Shown here in pieces: positions 54,934 through 63,951 of a DNA stretch of 64,000 bases. The notes beneath the pieces were generated by a model. It had not been told where the DNA came from, made no database searches, and saw only the letters and a program-made list of their open reading frames with translations. A program made the position numbers and the translations under genes. Source of the stretch: Microbacterium gallinarum (lineage in GTDB: Bacteria > Actinomycetota > Actinomycetes > Actinomycetales > Microbacteriaceae). The stretch covers positions 1,322,304 through 1,386,303 of the forward strand of contig NZ_JACSPM010000001.1 of assembly GCF_014837165.1 (NCBI RefSeq), read 5' to 3'. The first letter of the stretch is position 1, and the number at the start of each line of letters is the position of its first letter.

Positions 54934-56463
54934 ATGACCGAAACGCCTGCGAACACGCCTGCCGAGACGCCCGAACCCACCGAAGAGGACATCTTCGAGC
55001 AGAAGGCCGTCCGTCTGGCCAAGCGTGAGCGCCTCATGGCGGAGCGGACGGATGCCTCGGGCGGTGCCTACCCCGTGAGCGTTCCGGTGACCGACACCAT
55101 CCCCGCGCTGCGGGAGCGCTTCGGCGACCTCGAGGCGGGCGCCGAGACCGGTGTGACCGCCGCGGTCGCCGGCCGTGTCGTGTTCAGCCGCAACACCGGC
55201 AAGCTCTGCTTCGCCACGCTGCAGTCCGGCGACGGCAGCCGCATCCAGGCGATGGTGTCGCTCGCCGCCGTGGGCGAGGAATCGCTTCAGCAGTGGAAGG
55301 AACTCGTCGACCTCGGCGACCACGTCTTCGTCGAGGGCGAGGTCATCTCCAGCCGTCGCGGTGAGCTGTCGATCATGGTGGCGACGTGGCAGATCGCGGC
55401 GAAGGCCGTGCTCCCGCTGCCGAACATGTACGCCGACCTCAGCGAGGAGAGCCGCGTCCGCAGTCGCTTCCTCGACCTCATCGTGCGCGACCGGGCCCGC
55501 CAGACGGTCGTCGCGCGGGCGAAGGCCAACGCGAGCGTGCGCCAGACGTTCGCGAACCACGGGTTCCTCGAGGTCGAGACTCCGATGCTGCAGGTGCAGC
55601 ACGGCGGCGCATCGGCACGCCCGTTCATCACGAACTCGAACGCGTTCGACACCGACCTGTACCTGCGCATCGCGCCGGAGCTCTTTCTGAAGCGCGCCGT
55701 CGTCGGCGGCATCGAGCGGGTGTTCGAGATCAACCGCAACTTCCGCAACGAGGGCGCCGACTCGACGCACAGCCCCGAGTTCGTCATGATCGAGGCGTAC
55801 CAGGCGTACACCGACTACAACGGGATCGCCGACCTCACTCAGGAGATCATCCAGAACGCGGCGATCGCGGTCACCGGCTCGACCCTCGTCACGTGGGCCG
55901 ACGGCACCGAGTACGACCTCGGCGGTCAGTGGGAGCGCCTGCCGATGTACGGCTCGCTGTCGGAGGCGTCCGGCCGCGAGATCACGCCCGCGACGTCGCT
56001 CGAAGAGCTCGTCGCCTTCGCGAACGAGGTGGGCGTCGATCTGCCGCCCCACGCCACGCACGGCAAGCTCGTCGAAGAGCTGTGGGAGCACTTCGTCAAG
56101 CCGGGCCTCACGCGCCCGACGTTCGTCATGGACTTCCCGATCGACACCAGTCCGCTCGTGCGCGAGCACCGCTCGATCGCGGGCGTCGTGGAGAAGTGGG
56201 ACCTGTACACACGCGGCTTCGAGCTGGCGACGGGGTACTCGGAGCTCATCGATCCGGTCATCCAGCGCGAGCGCTTCATCGAGCAGGCCAAGCTGGCCGC
56301 GCGCGGCGACCTCGAGGCGATGCGCATCGACGAGGAGTTCCTGCGGGCGCTCGAGCACGGCATGCCCCCCACCGGCGGCATGGGCATGGGCATCGACCGC
56401 CTGCTCATGGCCATCACCGGCCTCGGCATCCGCGAGACGATTCTCTTCCCGCTCGTCAAGTAG
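54934..56463 (+). CDS. lysS: Lysyl-tRNA synthetase (class II)
   Basis: Charges tRNA-Lys. 509 residues. N-terminal OB-fold (VAGRVVFSRNTGKLCFATL), class II motif 1 near SRFLDLIV, motif 2 FEINRNFRNEGADSTHSPEF and motif 3 GMGMGIDRLLMAITGL. The ATG at 54934 has AGGAG 8 nt upstream; a TTG at 54916 is less likely. The N-terminus has a short Thr/Pro/Glu-rich extension before the OB-fold. Confidence 0.97.
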   Translation: MTETPANTPAETPEPTEEDIFEQKAVRLAKRERLMAERTDASGGAYPVSVPVTDTIPALRERFGDLEAGAETGVTAAVAGRVVFSRNTGKLCFATLQSGDGSRIQAMVSLAAVGEESLQQWKELVDLGDHVFVEGEVISSRRGELSIMVATWQIAAKAVLPLPNMYADLSEESRVRSRFLDLIVRDRARQTVVARAKANASVRQTFANHGFLEVETPMLQVQHGGASARPFITNSNAFDTDLYLRIAPELFLKRAVVGGIERVFEINRNFRNEGADSTHSPEFVMIEAYQAYTDYNGIADLTQEIIQNAAIAVTGSTLVTWADGTEYDLGGQWERLPMYGSLSEASGREITPATSLEELVAFANEVGVDLPPHATHGKLVEELWEHFVKPGLTRPTFVMDFPIDTSPLVREHRSIAGVVEKWDLYTRGFELATGYSELIDPVIQRERFIEQAKLAARGDLEAMRIDEEFLRALEHGMPPTGGMGMGIDRLLMAITGLGIRETILFPLVK

Positions 56464-56524
56464 CAGCACGTCGATCGCCCGGCCTCGCGGCGTCACCAGC
56501 TGTCCTCCTGACCACGACCCGCGC

Positions 56525-57712
56525 TCACCGCGCGGGCCGATGGAACGCCCAGTCCGGCAGATGCCCGGCGTGCACGAACGACCGGACGATCTCGCTGAGG
56601 CCGTGCTCCGGCTCGATCGCGCATGCCTGCTCGGCATAGAGCTCGGCGTGCGTCGAGAGACCGAGCGCCCACGACAGCCACGCGCACATCGCGAGCGGTC
56701 CCGGTCGGGACGCGCGCGGGGCCGCAGCCGCCGCGAACCTCACGAGCCGTAGCGCCCGTACGAGACGGTCCGGGTCGGGTTGCTCGCCCTCGCCCCACAT
56801 GCGCATCGCCAGGTGCGTCGGATACTCCTCGCCGGACTCCCACCGCAGCTGCGCATCGAATGCCTCGTCGCCGGCGGTCATCGTCGCGCTCCACTGCACG
56901 AGGGCGATGTCGCGCAGCGACGGCCGCGCGAGGCACCACACGAGCGTCGCAGCGTCGTACGGGCTCAGGTCTTCGGCATCCCATTCGAGGGCGTCTTCGA
57001 ACAGACAGGGCAGATCATCGAGCGCGCATACCGCCGCCAACGCCGCCGGGTCGATGCGGTCGCCGACGGGCGAGGCGACCTCACCGTCCTCCGGATCGCG
57101 GCCCGGCGCGGCATCCGCTCCCTCACCCGGTCCGCACAGCACGTCGACCGCCCGCTCCAGTGACACGAGCGCGCGAGCGACCCGTTCGCTCTGCGCGAGT
57201 CCGATTCGGGGGAGTTCCGCGCCCGACGCCTGGTCTCGTGCCCCGGCCGCGCCGTCGTCGGCCGGCCCTGCCGCGTCCGCCGCGGAGAGGTCGAGGTCGG
57301 TGAGCGGCCGTCCGCCCTCGGGACAGTGCGGGTCGAAGAGGGAGCCCCAGGCATCCTGCGCGACGCACAGGGCGTCGGTCCAGCGCAGGCCGCAGGCGTC
57401 GGCGCGACGCTCGAGCGCTCGCAGAAGGCCGCTGTGCGGCATCCCATCCCCTCCTTCGAAGGTCGCGTCGGTGAACGCGATCGCGGCGACGGCGTCGGCG
57501 TCGGGGAGCCGGCACACGGTCCCGATGACGGTCGCCGCCACGCGGTCGACGGACTCGGGGTCGTCGGCGGGGAGGTCGAACCGCATCGCGCCGACGCTGC
57601 GCGAACCGGCGAACGGGACCATCACGAGGCTGCGCGAGGGGACGTAGCCGAGCATGCGGGGGATGAGGGACAGGAACTCCGCGGCGCCCGCGGCTTTGAC
57701 GATCGTGGTCAT
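56525..57712 (-). CDS. DUF4192 protein
   Basis: 395 residues. The start MTTIVKAAGAAEFLSLIPRM followed by LGYVPSRSLVMVPFAG is the DUF4192 hallmark. A long acidic middle region is followed by a helical domain (LSWALGLSTHAELYAEQACA). Soluble, no catalytic motif known; function unknown but common in actinobacteria. The ATG at 57712 was chosen because the conserved N-terminus starts there. It converges on lysS. Confidence 0.87.
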   Translation of the reverse strand: MTTIVKAAGAAEFLSLIPRMLGYVPSRSLVMVPFAGSRSVGAMRFDLPADDPESVDRVAATVIGTVCRLPDADAVAAIAFTDATFEGGDGMPHSGLLRALERRADACGLRWTDALCVAQDAWGSLFDPHCPEGGRPLTDLDLSAADAAGPADDGAAGARDQASGAELPRIGLAQSERVARALVSLERAVDVLCGPGEGADAAPGRDPEDGEVASPVGDRIDPAALAAVCALDDLPCLFEDALEWDAEDLSPYDAATLVWCLARPSLRDIALVQWSATMTAGDEAFDAQLRWESGEEYPTHLAMRMWGEGEQPDPDRLVRALRLVRFAAAAAPRASRPGPLAMCAWLSWALGLSTHAELYAEQACAIEPEHGLSEIVRSFVHAGHLPDWAFHRPAR

Positions 57713-57860
57713 GGGTCGACTGTCGCGGCACGGGCGGGGTGAGCAGGGAACCCGATCGCCGACCGGGGATCGTGAGCGCAGAGCCCGGGTTGGGGAGGAG
57801 CCGCCGCCAGCCGCGGACGCCAGCAGCGAAGACCTGGGGAACCACCGCTCCACCGCCGCG

Positions 57861-57866
57861 TATCCT
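57861..57866 (+). promoter_or_regulatory. -10 box, leaderless
   Basis: TATCCT ends 7 nt before the ATG at 57874. Confidence 0.55.
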
Positions 57867-57873
57867 TGAGGGC

Positions 57874-58080
57874 ATGGACGATTACTGGGTCGCCGTCGTG
57901 TGGACGCTGCTCCCGACGATCGTCGTCAGCGCCATCTTCTTCTTCGTGCTGCGAAGCGTGATCCGCGCCGACCGCAACGAGCGCCGTGAGTACGCCCGCG
58001 TCGAGGCCAAGGAGCGCGCGAAGCTCGGGATGCCGCCGGCCCCGGCATCCGTCGATGCACCTGCCGCCTCCGAGCGCTGA
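57874..58080 (+). CDS. Small single-pass membrane protein (68 aa)
   Basis: 68 residues: one N-terminal helix (WVAVVWTLLPTIVVSAIFFF) followed by a charged tail (RADRNERREYARVEAKERAK). No family assigned with certainty. Supported by coding bias and a leaderless -10 box. Cardiolipin synthase follows after 58 bases. Confidence 0.78.
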   Translation: MDDYWVAVVWTLLPTIVVSAIFFFVLRSVIRADRNERREYARVEAKERAKLGMPPAPASVDAPAASER

Positions 58081-58138
58081 CCGCCGTCCCCACTAAGGTG
58101 GGGCTCACGCTGTCCGGGGAACGTCAGGAGCCACAAGA

Positions 58139-59605
58139 GTGATCACCATCACGTTCGATGCGACGTGGTGGCTGGTGCTGGTCTTCGTCGTCGACCTGGT
58201 CATCCGCGTCGCCGCGATCATCATCGTGCCGCGCAACCGGCGCCCCACCGCGGCGATGGCCTGGCTGCTGGCCATCTACTTCATCCCGATCATCGGCGTG
58301 TTCCTCTTCCTGCTGATCGGCAACCCGCGCCTGCCCCGCAAGCGGCGGCGCAAGCAGGAGCGCATCAACGAGTACATCCGCGACACCAGCGCCTCGCTCG
58401 ACTTCGGCACGCTGCGCCCGCACGCACCGTCCTGGTTCACGTCGCTGGTCACCCTCAACCGCAACCTCGGCGCGATGCCGCTCGCCGGCGACAACGCCGC
58501 GCACATCATCGGCGGCTACCAGGACAGCCTCGACGCCATGGCCGACGCCATCCGCGGCGCGAAGCGCTACGTGCACGTCGAGTTCTACATCTTCCAGTCG
58601 GATGCCTCGACCGCGAACTTCTTCCGTGCCCTCGAAGAGGTCAGCGCGCGGGGCGTGACCGTGCGCGTGCTGCTCGACCACTGGGCCAACCGCGGCAAGC
58701 CGTTCTACAAGCAGACCCTCAAGCGCCTCGACGCCATGGGCGCGCAGTGGCACCTGATGCTTCCGGTGCAGCCCCTCAAGGGCAAGTACCAGCGGCCCGA
58801 CCTGCGCAACCACCGCAAGCTGCTCGTCGTCGACGGCCGCGTCGCGTTCACCGGATCGCAGAACGTCACCGACTCCACCTACAACCTGCGCAAGAACATC
58901 AAGCGTGGCCTGCACTGGGTCGACCTCATGGTGCGCATCGAAGGCCCGGTCGTGGCATCCGTCAATGCCGTCTTCTTGTCCGACTGGTACAGCGAGACCG
59001 ACCAGATCCTCACCGACGAGATCGACCTGTTCGACGTCGAGTCCGGCCCGGGCGACCTGGACTGCCAGATCGTGCCGTCCGGGCCGGGGTTCGAGTTCCA
59101 GAACAACCTCAAGCTGTTCGCCGGGCTCCTCTACGCCGCGCAGCGCAAGATCGTCGTGGTCAGCCCCTACTTCGTGCCCGACGAGGCGCTGCTGCTCGCG
59201 ATCACGACGGCGTGTCAGCGCGGCATCCACGTCGAGCTCTTCGTGTCGGAAGAGGGCGACCAGGCGCTCGTCTACCACGCACAGCGCAGCTACTACGAGG
59301 CGCTGCTGCGGGCGGGCGTGAGGATCTGGATGTACCAGCGCCCATTCATCCTGCACTCCAAGTCGATGACGATCGACGACGAGGTCGCGATCGTCGGCTC
59401 GAGCAACATGGACATGCGCTCCTTCGGTCTCAACCTGGAGATCTCCATGCTCGTGCGCGGCGAGGAGTTCGTGCGCGAGATGCGCCGGATCGAAGACAGC
59501 TACCGCGCCCTGAGCCGCGAGCTCACCCTCGAGGAGTGGGAGAAGCAGCCGCTGCGCTCGACCGTGCTCGACAACCTCGCGCGGCTGACCTCCGCGCTGC
59601 AGTGA
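58139..59605 (+). CDS. cls: Cardiolipin synthase (phospholipase D family)
   Basis: Makes cardiolipin from phosphatidylglycerol at the membrane. 488 residues with two N-terminal helices and two HKD motifs: HRKLLVVDGRVAFTGSQN and HSKSMTIDDEVAIVGSSN. The GTG at 58139 follows CAGGAG. Typical Cls length; NMDMRSFGLNLE is a further family mark. A TAAGGT box at 58094-58099 may be its promoter. Confidence 0.96.
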   Translation: MITITFDATWWLVLVFVVDLVIRVAAIIIVPRNRRPTAAMAWLLAIYFIPIIGVFLFLLIGNPRLPRKRRRKQERINEYIRDTSASLDFGTLRPHAPSWFTSLVTLNRNLGAMPLAGDNAAHIIGGYQDSLDAMADAIRGAKRYVHVEFYIFQSDASTANFFRALEEVSARGVTVRVLLDHWANRGKPFYKQTLKRLDAMGAQWHLMLPVQPLKGKYQRPDLRNHRKLLVVDGRVAFTGSQNVTDSTYNLRKNIKRGLHWVDLMVRIEGPVVASVNAVFLSDWYSETDQILTDEIDLFDVESGPGDLDCQIVPSGPGFEFQNNLKLFAGLLYAAQRKIVVVSPYFVPDEALLLAITTACQRGIHVELFVSEEGDQALVYHAQRSYYEALLRAGVRIWMYQRPFILHSKSMTIDDEVAIVGSSNMDMRSFGLNLEISMLVRGEEFVREMRRIEDSYRALSRELTLEEWEKQPLRSTVLDNLARLTSALQ

Positions 59606-59734
59606 TCACCCCGTCGGGGTGATTGTGATCAGCGCGTTACCGAGGACCCTGAGATCACGCGCCGATCTGCGACACCATATGGCTGACGGATGCCGCGGTC
59701 TCGGGCGTCCGCGCTGCTCAGGGAAGGATCTCGC

Positions 59735-60472
59735 ATGACCCCTCGCACTCGCTCGGTGCTCGCCGGGCTCGGCCTCGCCGCGCTCCTCGCGGGCGCGCTC
59801 ACCGCCTGCGCGACCACGTCGGGCGGCACCGCGCCCACCGCGCCCTCGGGCACGTCGTCGACCAACGGCGACGACGCGAACGAACAGGAGGTCGGCGCCG
59901 CGTGGCTCGATGGCGGCCGCTTGATCGGCATCGTCACCCAGGGCAGCTCCACGTGCATCCCGACCGCCGAAGAGGCGACGTACGAGGACGGCGTGATGAA
60001 GGTCACGCTCGTCGACGTCGAGGGCGACACCGCCTGTACCGCCGACCTCGCGCCCCGGGTCTCGCTCGTCGGTGTGCCCGAGGGGGTCGATCCGGCCCAG
60101 GGCGTTGAGATCGAGGTGACGGGCGACGGCTGGACCGGCGACACCGAGCTCGGCGGGGTGGCCGACCTCGGCGGCGGCGGCGAGACCGATTACCTGCCCT
60201 CCGCCGGGTGGACCGACGTCGACGGGCAGTTCGTCGTGTTGTCGTGGGGGTCGTCGTCGTGCGCGCCGATGATCGAGAACACCGAGGTGACGAGCGCGAC
60301 CGAGATCACGGTGACGTTCGCGACCCCGCCCGCCGACCAGGTCTGCACGATGGACATGGCCCCGCGCGCCGTCGTGACCTCGGTGCTCGAGGCCGAGGAC
60401 GACGCCGACATGTTCGCGATCCTGACCGGCGGCGAGTTCGACAACATCCGGGTGCCGATCTACCCCAACTGA
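59735..60472 (+). CDS. Secreted lipoprotein of unknown function
   Basis: 245 residues. Signal peptide with lipobox (LAGALTAC), then a Thr/Ser/Gly-rich linker and two similar modules of about 90 residues, each with the pattern SSTCIP/SSSCAP, then a strand and a second Cys (ACTADLAPR / VCTMDMAPR). So it looks like an internal duplication with one disulfide per half. No family recognised. GGAAGGA precedes the ATG at 59735. A tandem palindromic array begins 9 bases after the stop. Confidence 0.82.
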   Translation: MTPRTRSVLAGLGLAALLAGALTACATTSGGTAPTAPSGTSSTNGDDANEQEVGAAWLDGGRLIGIVTQGSSTCIPTAEEATYEDGVMKVTLVDVEGDTACTADLAPRVSLVGVPEGVDPAQGVEIEVTGDGWTGDTELGGVADLGGGGETDYLPSAGWTDVDGQFVVLSWGSSSCAPMIENTEVTSATEITVTFATPPADQVCTMDMAPRAVVTSVLEAEDDADMFAILTGGEFDNIRVPIYPN

Positions 60473-60797
60473 CGTCGGGTGCCTTCCCGCTCCCCTGTCA
60501 CGATGTGTCGGGGCGGGTGGCACTTCGTGACAGGGGAGCTGTTGTCGGCGACGTGCCTTCCCGCTCCCCTGTCACGATGTGTCGCGGCGGGTGGCACTTC
60601 GTGACAGGGGAGCTGTTGTCGGCGACGTGCCGACCCGCTCACCTGTCACGATGTGTCGAGGCGGGTGGCACATTGTGACGGACGAGCGATGGCGCGGGGC
60701 GGATGTTGCCTCCTCCGGAGGCCGCGTCCAGCACCGCACTCTCCACAGCCGAACTGTGAGCCTGCGCCGCTCGCTGAGCTGAGGTCACGATCTTCGA
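60473..60797. other. Intergenic region mostly filled by repeat array
   Basis: Contains the 74-bp tandem array (60481-60680); the remaining about 115 bases before the DUF559-like gene show no feature I can name. Confidence 0.7.
60481..60680. repeat. Palindromic repeat family B, 74-bp tandem array (about 2.7 copies)
   Basis: Units begin at 60481, 60555 and 60629 (last partial). Each holds a perfect 15-bp inverted repeat, GCTCCCCTGTCACGA and TCGTGACAGGGGAGC, around a 20-nt centre; the third copy is degraded. Confidence 0.85.
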
Positions 60798-61760
60798 GTG
60801 ATGCGACCGCTTCCGGAAGAGCTGGGACCCCGATTCTCCGTCCAGCAGGCGAAGGCCGCCGGAGTCTCGGAGGGGAGGCTGCGGCGGAAAGACGTGGACA
60901 AGCCGTTCCACGGCGTCCGAGTGGTGAGCGACGCCGGGTTTCCCGCAGCGCTCGCGACGGATCGCTGCGGTCGGGCTCTCGGGCCGGCGGAGCAAGCGCA
61001 CCTCGCACGCGCCCTGGCGTACGCACCGCGGATGTCCGAGGGCGAGTTCTTCAGCCATGTCACCGCAGCGGTCATCCTGGGCATCCCCCTCCCGCACGCC
61101 GTCGTCGCGCGGTCGTTGCTCCATGTGTCGGTGCTCCGGCCGCGGCGACTTCCTCGCAGCGCGGGCGTGCGCGGACACGAGGCGAAGCCCTCGCTCGTGA
61201 CTGCCAGACGCGATGATCGCACGGGTCTGATGGTTGCGTCGCCGGCGTCGGTGTGGGCGAGCATCGGGCGTCAGCTGTCCGACCCGTATGACCTCGTCGC
61301 CGCCGGAGATGCTGTTGTGCGAACGTGGCGCGTCGACTCGCCGCTTGCGACGCTCGCCGAGCTCGAGTCGGCGGTCGTCGCGGGACGACGAGTCGGGGTG
61401 GTGGCCGCCCGGCTGGCGCTTCCTCGCGTGCGAACCGATTCCGCGTCTCGCCCCGAGACCTGGCTGCGCCTCACGCTCGTCGATCATGGCCTGCCTGAGC
61501 CTGACCGAAACCACGAGGTCTGTGAGAACGGCGTCTACCTCGGGTGCGTGGATCTCGCGTATCCCGCCCTCAAGATCGCGATCGAGTATGAGGGGGAGCA
61601 CCACCTCCTCGATCCCGAGCAATGGAGCCGCGACATCGCTCGGTACGAGGCGCTTCGCGCCGGGGGATGGATCGTCGTCCAGATCACCAAGTCCGAGCTC
61701 TTCGGCACGCCCGCGCTCGCCGTTCAGCGGGTGCGCGAGGCGATCCGTCGTCGCGGCTGA
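60798..61760 (+). CDS. DUF559/Vsr-like endonuclease-fold protein
   Basis: 320 residues. N-terminal helical part (FSVQQAKAAGVSEGRLRRKD) resembles the wHTH of AbiEi-type antitoxins. The C-terminal part has the restriction-endonuclease-like core of DUF559 proteins: YLGCVDLAYPALKIAIEYEG, then EQWSRDIARYEALRAGGWIV and QITKSEL, with plausible catalytic Asp, Glu and Lys. Such proteins are common but uncharacterised in actinobacteria. Flanked on both sides by family B repeat arrays. An ATG at 60801 is equally possible. Confidence 0.8.
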   Translation: MMRPLPEELGPRFSVQQAKAAGVSEGRLRRKDVDKPFHGVRVVSDAGFPAALATDRCGRALGPAEQAHLARALAYAPRMSEGEFFSHVTAAVILGIPLPHAVVARSLLHVSVLRPRRLPRSAGVRGHEAKPSLVTARRDDRTGLMVASPASVWASIGRQLSDPYDLVAAGDAVVRTWRVDSPLATLAELESAVVAGRRVGVVAARLALPRVRTDSASRPETWLRLTLVDHGLPEPDRNHEVCENGVYLGCVDLAYPALKIAIEYEGEHHLLDPEQWSRDIARYEALRAGGWIVVQITKSELFGTPALAVQRVREAIRRRG

Positions 61761-61784
61761 GTCGCGTCGCAGTCTCTGTACGTT

Positions 61785-61980
61785 CGCCTGTCACGAAGCG
61801 CCGCGACTTGCAGCATCTTGCGACAGGTGAGCGGGTCCACCCGAAGGTGGGTTTGCTCGCCTGTCACGAAGTGCCGCGACTTGCAGCATCTTGCGACAGG
61901 TGAGCGGGTCCACCCGAAGGTGGGTTCGCTCGCCTGTCATGAAGTGCCGCGACTTGCAGCATCTTGCGACAGGTGAGCGG
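61785..61980. repeat. Palindromic repeat family B, 73-bp tandem array (about 2.7 copies)
   Basis: Units start at 61785, 61858 and 61931 (last partial). Each carries arms CGCCTGTCACGA and GCGACAGGTGAGCG, related to the array at 60481 and the single copy at 42910. Lies between the DUF559-like gene and the convergent HTH gene. Confidence 0.85.
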
Positions 61981-61989
61981 ATGCCGCGG

Positions 61990-62223
61990 CTACGAGTCGG
62001 CACGGACGAGCAGGTCGCCCACCTCGCAGTCCAACGCCTGGCAGATGGCCGACAGGGTCGAGTAGCGGATGGCGCGTGCCCGGTCGTTCTTCAGGATCGA
62101 CAGGTTCACCACCGAGACCCCGACGAGCTCGGACAGGCGCGTGAGGGTCATGCCGCGCTCCTCGAGCAGCTCGTCGAGCCGGCAGTGCACCCCGCTCGGG
62201 CCGTCGTCCTCGGCCGGGCTCAT
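61990..62223 (-). CDS. Cro/C1-type HTH regulator (YozG-like)
   Basis: 77 residues: a single helix-turn-helix with LDELLEERGMTLTRLSELVG and SVVNLSILKNDRARAIRYST, then LSAICQALDCEVGDLL, the standard short XRE regulator. It follows two DUF2975-like membrane proteins and is probably in their operon; a gap of 46 bases separates it from the upstream gene. Likely binds the TATCGATA-type site at 63781. Confidence 0.9.
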   Translation of the reverse strand: MSPAEDDGPSGVHCRLDELLEERGMTLTRLSELVGVSVVNLSILKNDRARAIRYSTLSAICQALDCEVGDLLVRADS

Positions 62224-62269
62224 GCGAACCGCCGATGCTCGCGCTGGATCCGCCGGGTGCCGCCCGCCA

Positions 62270-63004
62270 TCACACCAGCGCCTCGGTGTCATGCTGCAGG
62301 CGGGCGCCATGGCAGAAGATCGCGGCCAGCGCGCCGAGTGCGGCTGCTGCGCAGATCGGCCACCACGACACCGAGACCCGGTAGATCCCGGTGGACACCA
62401 CATCGGCGCCGCTCGATGGAAAGACCTCGTTCGCGAGGATGGTGCGCCCGAGGCTGCTGAGAAGCTCTCCTCCGAGCCCGGCGACGAGCATCGTGAGGGC
62501 GCCGATGAGCAGCCAGCGGCTCACCACGCGCGAGAACGGCACGCCTTTCAGCGCCTGGCCGCATGCGACGGCCAGCACCACGGCGGGAGCGGCGATCGCG
62601 ATCAGCGTGAGCACGTCGCCCGCCGCAAGCAGCATCCGCATGCCGGTGTCGACGCCGGCCAGGCTCACGTCGACGCCGGAGATGCTGCCGCACACCAGGG
62701 TCGGGGCGGTCGCCACGATCGGCTCGCCGAGACCGCCGCACGACAGGCCGGGCACCGTCACCGAAGCCGGCATGTTCGCGACCCACACATCCCCGCCGAA
62801 CCATCGCCAGACCGAGACGACCACTGCGACGCCGGTGAAGGCGACCCACACGCGGGCCAGCGCGCCGGCGACCTCGATCACCACGGAGGAGCTTCGCCGC
62901 CGCCGGGCATCCCACGCGATGAAGCCGATGAATCCGGCGACGAGCAACAGGCCGCCGGTGATCCAGAGCAGTGCGCCCGGCAGGTCATGCCATCCGACGC
63001 TCAC
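62270..63004 (-). CDS. DUF2975-like membrane protein 2
   Basis: 244 residues with about five hydrophobic helices and an extracytoplasmic Cys-containing loop. C-terminus reads GARLQHDTEALV. The paralogue upstream ends TRMQKDTEALV, so this is a duplication. GTG start, GGAGGAG just upstream. Role unknown; the pairing with a short HTH is typical for this family. Confidence 0.83.
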   Translation of the reverse strand: MSVGWHDLPGALLWITGGLLLVAGFIGFIAWDARRRRSSSVVIEVAGALARVWVAFTGVAVVVSVWRWFGGDVWVANMPASVTVPGLSCGGLGEPIVATAPTLVCGSISGVDVSLAGVDTGMRMLLAAGDVLTLIAIAAPAVVLAVACGQALKGVPFSRVVSRWLLIGALTMLVAGLGGELLSSLGRTILANEVFPSSGADVVSTGIYRVSVSWWPICAAAALGALAAIFCHGARLQHDTEALV

Positions 63005-63029
63005 GACGTCTCCTCCACGATCATCTTCA

Positions 63030-63767
63030 TCAGACCAGCGCCTCCGTGTCCTTCTGCATGCGGGTGCCGATCTGGAACGCCGCCGCGACGAGCGCGAGGC
63101 CGAGCGCCCACCCGATCGGTGCCAGGTCGAGCGTCAGCACCCACCCCGTCAGCCCTTCGTACGGACCGTCGCCCATGTCGCCGCCGGTGATGGTCCGCTC
63201 ACCCAGGAACGCGACCACCGACGCTCGTGCAAAACTGCCGAACACCTGCGATCCGAGCCCGCCGACGAGCACCGCGATGGCGGTGACGCCGACCACGTGC
63301 GGCAGCGAGCGCACGAAAGGGCGTCCCCGCAGCAGTCCGATGGCGAGCCACGCGACGGCGACCCCGATCGCGAGGGCGGCGAGCAGCGGCAGCGCGCTTT
63401 CGAGGTAGAGCAGCCAGCGCATCCCGCCGGGGAGTCCGGCAACCTCCAGCCAGGCCGACTCGTACCCCGCGCCGACGATCGCGTCCGACTTCTCTGCGAA
63501 CGCCGGCACGGCGGCGTTGGCGAGGGGGAAGCCGTCGATGCGCAGGGGGTCGACGGTGAAGACCTGGATGCCGGCGAGCACGAGCATCACCGTGCTCCCG
63601 GCCGCGACGAGCATCGCGCCGGTCCCGACGACGGCGACCACCCACTCCTCGAGCTTCGAGAGTCCGCCAGGCTCGGCGGCCCGCCGGGTGCGCACCAGCA
63701 GGATCACGAAGATCGTGCCGACGACGATCGGCAGCCCGATCCACAGAGCAAGGAATCCCGATCCCAT
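63030..63767 (-). CDS. DUF2975-like membrane protein 1
   Basis: 245 residues with about five membrane helices; ends TRMQKDTEALV as its neighbour does. I chose the ATG at 63767 because GGAGGTG lies just upstream; upstream codons are not supported. First gene of the DUF2975-DUF2975-HTH cassette. Confidence 0.83.
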   Translation of the reverse strand: MGSGFLALWIGLPIVVGTIFVILLVRTRRAAEPGGLSKLEEWVVAVVGTGAMLVAAGSTVMLVLAGIQVFTVDPLRIDGFPLANAAVPAFAEKSDAIVGAGYESAWLEVAGLPGGMRWLLYLESALPLLAALAIGVAVAWLAIGLLRGRPFVRSLPHVVGVTAIAVLVGGLGSQVFGSFARASVVAFLGERTITGGDMGDGPYEGLTGWVLTLDLAPIGWALGLALVAAAFQIGTRMQKDTEALV

Positions 63768-63780
63768 GCCGACACCTCCA

Positions 63781-63811
63781 TATCGATAGTCGTTGTTATC
63801 GACAAACGATA
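63781..63811. promoter_or_regulatory. Operator-like TATCGATA site
   Basis: Two symmetric elements: TATCGATA (63781-63788) and TATCG-ACAAA-CGATA (63797-63811), just upstream of the first DUF2975 gene. Low-GC for this region. Probable binding site of the cassette's HTH protein. Confidence 0.5.
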
Positions 63812-63891
63812 AGCCGAGCGGATGCCGCGGCGCAAGCATCCGTTGCACTATGCCCCTGGCGAACACGGGCTCACCCGATCCCCCCTCTCGT

Positions 63892-63897
63892 TACCCT
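63892..63897 (+). promoter_or_regulatory. Candidate -10 box of clpC
   Basis: TACCCT, 54 nt upstream of the clpC ATG; the -35 is not clear. Confidence 0.35.
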
Positions 63898-63951
63898 CGA
63901 TGTAAGGCGCCGAGGGCCCGACAGACCCTCCCTGCCCCGAAGGAGTGAACG

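Noticed and set aside
60481..61980. Tandem repeats as a CRISPR array
   Set aside because: Periods of 73-74 bases with conserved inter-unit sequence rather than unique spacers; no cas genes.
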